A stretch of 7,227 nucleotides of DNA from Balneolaceae bacterium. Lineage in GTDB: Bacteria; Bacteroidota; Rhodothermia; Balneolales; Balneolaceae. A program made the translations under genes and the position numbers. This document shows, in pieces, positions 6,054-7,227 of this stretch. Under the pieces are notes generated by a model. The model was given only the letters and a program-made list of their open reading frames with translations. It was not told where the DNA came from and made no database searches. The stretch's first letter is position 1; every line of letters begins with the position of its first letter. Location: positions 1-7,227 of the forward strand of contig PWFZ01000267.1 of assembly GCA_003555185.1 (NCBI GenBank), in the 5' to 3' direction.

Positions 6054-7227
6054 TTACTTACTTAGATACAGATTCTTAAACTCATACGGCTTACGAAATC
6101 GCTCATCATCAAAATTCTCCATAAAGTAGATACTCTCGCCCGTTGATTTCATTTCGGGACCAAGCTCTTTCTTCACTTCAGGAAATTTATCAAATGGAAA
6201 TACCGGCTCTTTAATGGCCCAGTTTTTCAATTTTGAAACCAGATCAAACTCCTTCAGCTTCGCGCCAAGCATTACCTTTACGCCAATTTTCGCCTCCGGA
6301 AGTTGTGTGGCTTTGGCTAGAAACGGTATGGTCCGGGTTGTTCTCGGATTTGCTTCAAGTACGTAAACTTGCTCATTTTTAACAGCATATTGAACATTTA
6401 AAAACCCAACTATTTCCATCTCATGGGCAATCTTCTTTTGATGCGCACGGATGGTGTCCAAGACTTCATCAGAAAGAGAGTAGGGTGGGAGCACAGCTGT
6501 TGAATCACCGGAGTGAACGCCTGCAGGCTCTATGTGCTGCATGATGCCGGCAATGTGAAGCTGCTCTCCATCGTAAACGGAATCCACGTCCACCTCCACG
6601 GCTTTGTCGAGATACTTGTCGATGAGGAAATCATTTTCGGGATGAGTTTCCAAAATTCGTTGAACGTATTTGCGTAATTCTTCCTCCTTAATGGCAATTC
6701 TCATTCCCTGGCCACCCAACACGTAACTGGGGCGGATCAAAACCGGGTAACCGATTCGCTTGGCAATGGCTATTGCATCATCCGCTTTTCGCGCCAGTCC
6801 ATATTCCGGAAACGGAATATCCAGTCTCTTAAGCAATTCTGAAAATTCACCCCGATCCTCGGCAAAGTCAATCCTCGAAAATTCGGTACCGAAGATCTTG
6901 ATGCCGGCCTCTACAAATCGTTTTCCAAGTTTGAGGGCGGTTTGTCCGCCTACCTGTAAAATTACTCCTTCAGGTTTTTCATGCTCAAAAATATCCAGGA
7001 CACGCTCCCAAAATACCGGCTCAAAGTAGAGCTTATCAGCAACATTGAAATCGGTTGACACAGTTTCAGGATTACAGTTTACCATAATCGCTTCGTAACC
7101 CATTTCCTGAGCGGCCAGTACTGCGTGCACACAGGAGTAATCAAATTCAATTCCCTGACCAATCCGGTTCGGGCCACTTCCAAGAATCATTACTTTTTTC
7201 TTGTCGGATACTTCACTCTCATTTTCA
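6054..7227 (-). CDS. carB: Carbamoyl-phosphate synthase large subunit, C-terminal part, lacking the MGS-like domain (5' end outside window)
   Basis: The frame stays open from the TAA at 6054 to the right edge (the last codons read ESEVSDKKKVMILGSGPNRIG), so the Met at 7190 is internal and the gene continues outside. What is visible is the second synthetase half: GPNRIGQGIEFDYSC, NCNPETVSTD, the ATP-grasp loop RPSYVLGGQGMRI, EVDVDSVYDGEQLHIAG, EPAGVHSGDS and the Mg/ATP segment LEANPRTTR. This half phosphorylates carbamate to give carbamoyl phosphate for pyrimidines and arginine. The protein stops soon after LGPEMKSTGE, with an ending NLYLSK. E. coli CarB goes on for about 130 more residues as the methylglyoxal-synthase-like regulatory domain that binds UMP, IMP and ornithine. 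From memory, shorter CarB proteins of about 950 residues with this type of ending occur in Bacteroidota, so I read it as a natural form and not a truncation. carA is not in the window. Confidence 0.95.
   Translation of the reverse strand, partial: ENESEVSDKKKVMILGSGPNRIGQGIEFDYSCVHAVLAAQEMGYEAIMVNCNPETVSTDFNVADKLYFEPVFWERVLDIFEHEKPEGVILQVGGQTALKLGKRFVEAGIKIFGTEFSRIDFAEDRGEFSELLKRLDIPFPEYGLARKADDAIAIAKRIGYPVLIRPSYVLGGQGMRIAIKEEELRKYVQRILETHPENDFLIDKYLDKAVEVDVDSVYDGEQLHIAGIMQHIEPAGVHSGDSTAVLPPYSLSDEVLDTIRAHQKKIAHEMEIVGFLNVQYAVKNEQVYVLEANPRTTRTIPFLAKATQLPEAKIGVKVMLGAKLKEFDLVSKLKNWAIKEPVFPFDKFPEVKKELGPEMKSTGESIYFMENFDDERFRKPYEFKNLYLSK

Noticed and set aside
6054..6160. carB as a frameshifted or interrupted pseudogene
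   Set aside because: The protein ends after an intact ATP-grasp domain with a plausible terminal sequence. No MGS-like residues were recognised in the short space downstream, and shorter CarB forms are known in related bacteria.
6760..7029. Plus-strand 89-codon frame opposite carB
   Set aside because: It is antisense to highly conserved carB sequence. Its Ser/Pro-rich content is what such antisense frames commonly give.

Overview
The window looks like a chromosomal segment from a member of the Bacteroidota/Balneolota group. The evidence is the moderately AT-rich composition, the weak Shine-Dalgarno signals in front of most genes, a carbamoyl-phosphate synthase large subunit that ends without the methylglyoxal-synthase-like domain, and a GxxExxY-type gene inside 'GATTTCGC' repeats. 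The placement comes from remembered family features, not from a search, and Balneolaceae is only a best guess.

Left part (1-2381, minus strand): a two-gene unit. A D-alanine--D-alanine ligase family gene comes first. It is followed, with no bases between stop and start, by a lipoprotein of the extracellular solute-binding family 5 (peptide/nickel ABC-transporter type). The solute-binding gene is open through position 1 and is cut by the window edge.

Middle (2382-5488): a divergent intergenic region, then a tight plus-strand operon of three genes: a stand-alone response-regulator receiver domain, a membrane-anchored HEAT-repeat-like protein starting with TTG, and a multi-membrane-span processive family 2 glycosyltransferase with the full D, DxD, ED, QxxRW catalytic set. 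Gaps are 4 and 5 bases. The likely reading is a polysaccharide synthase whose activity is set by a phosphorylation-responsive receiver and a protein-interaction scaffold. No PilZ domain is attached. This is the part most likely to be an incompletely described system.

Right part (5489-7227): a small cassette abuts the glycosyltransferase stop codon. It holds a GxxExxY/PD-(D/E)XK-like gene between imperfect inverted repeats (24 bases with 21 matching, plus further nested repeats), with a 9-bp hairpin just before its start codon. Convergent to it is the 3' part of carB (minus strand), running off the right edge.

No tRNA, rRNA, CRISPR array, transposase or recognisable riboswitch was seen.
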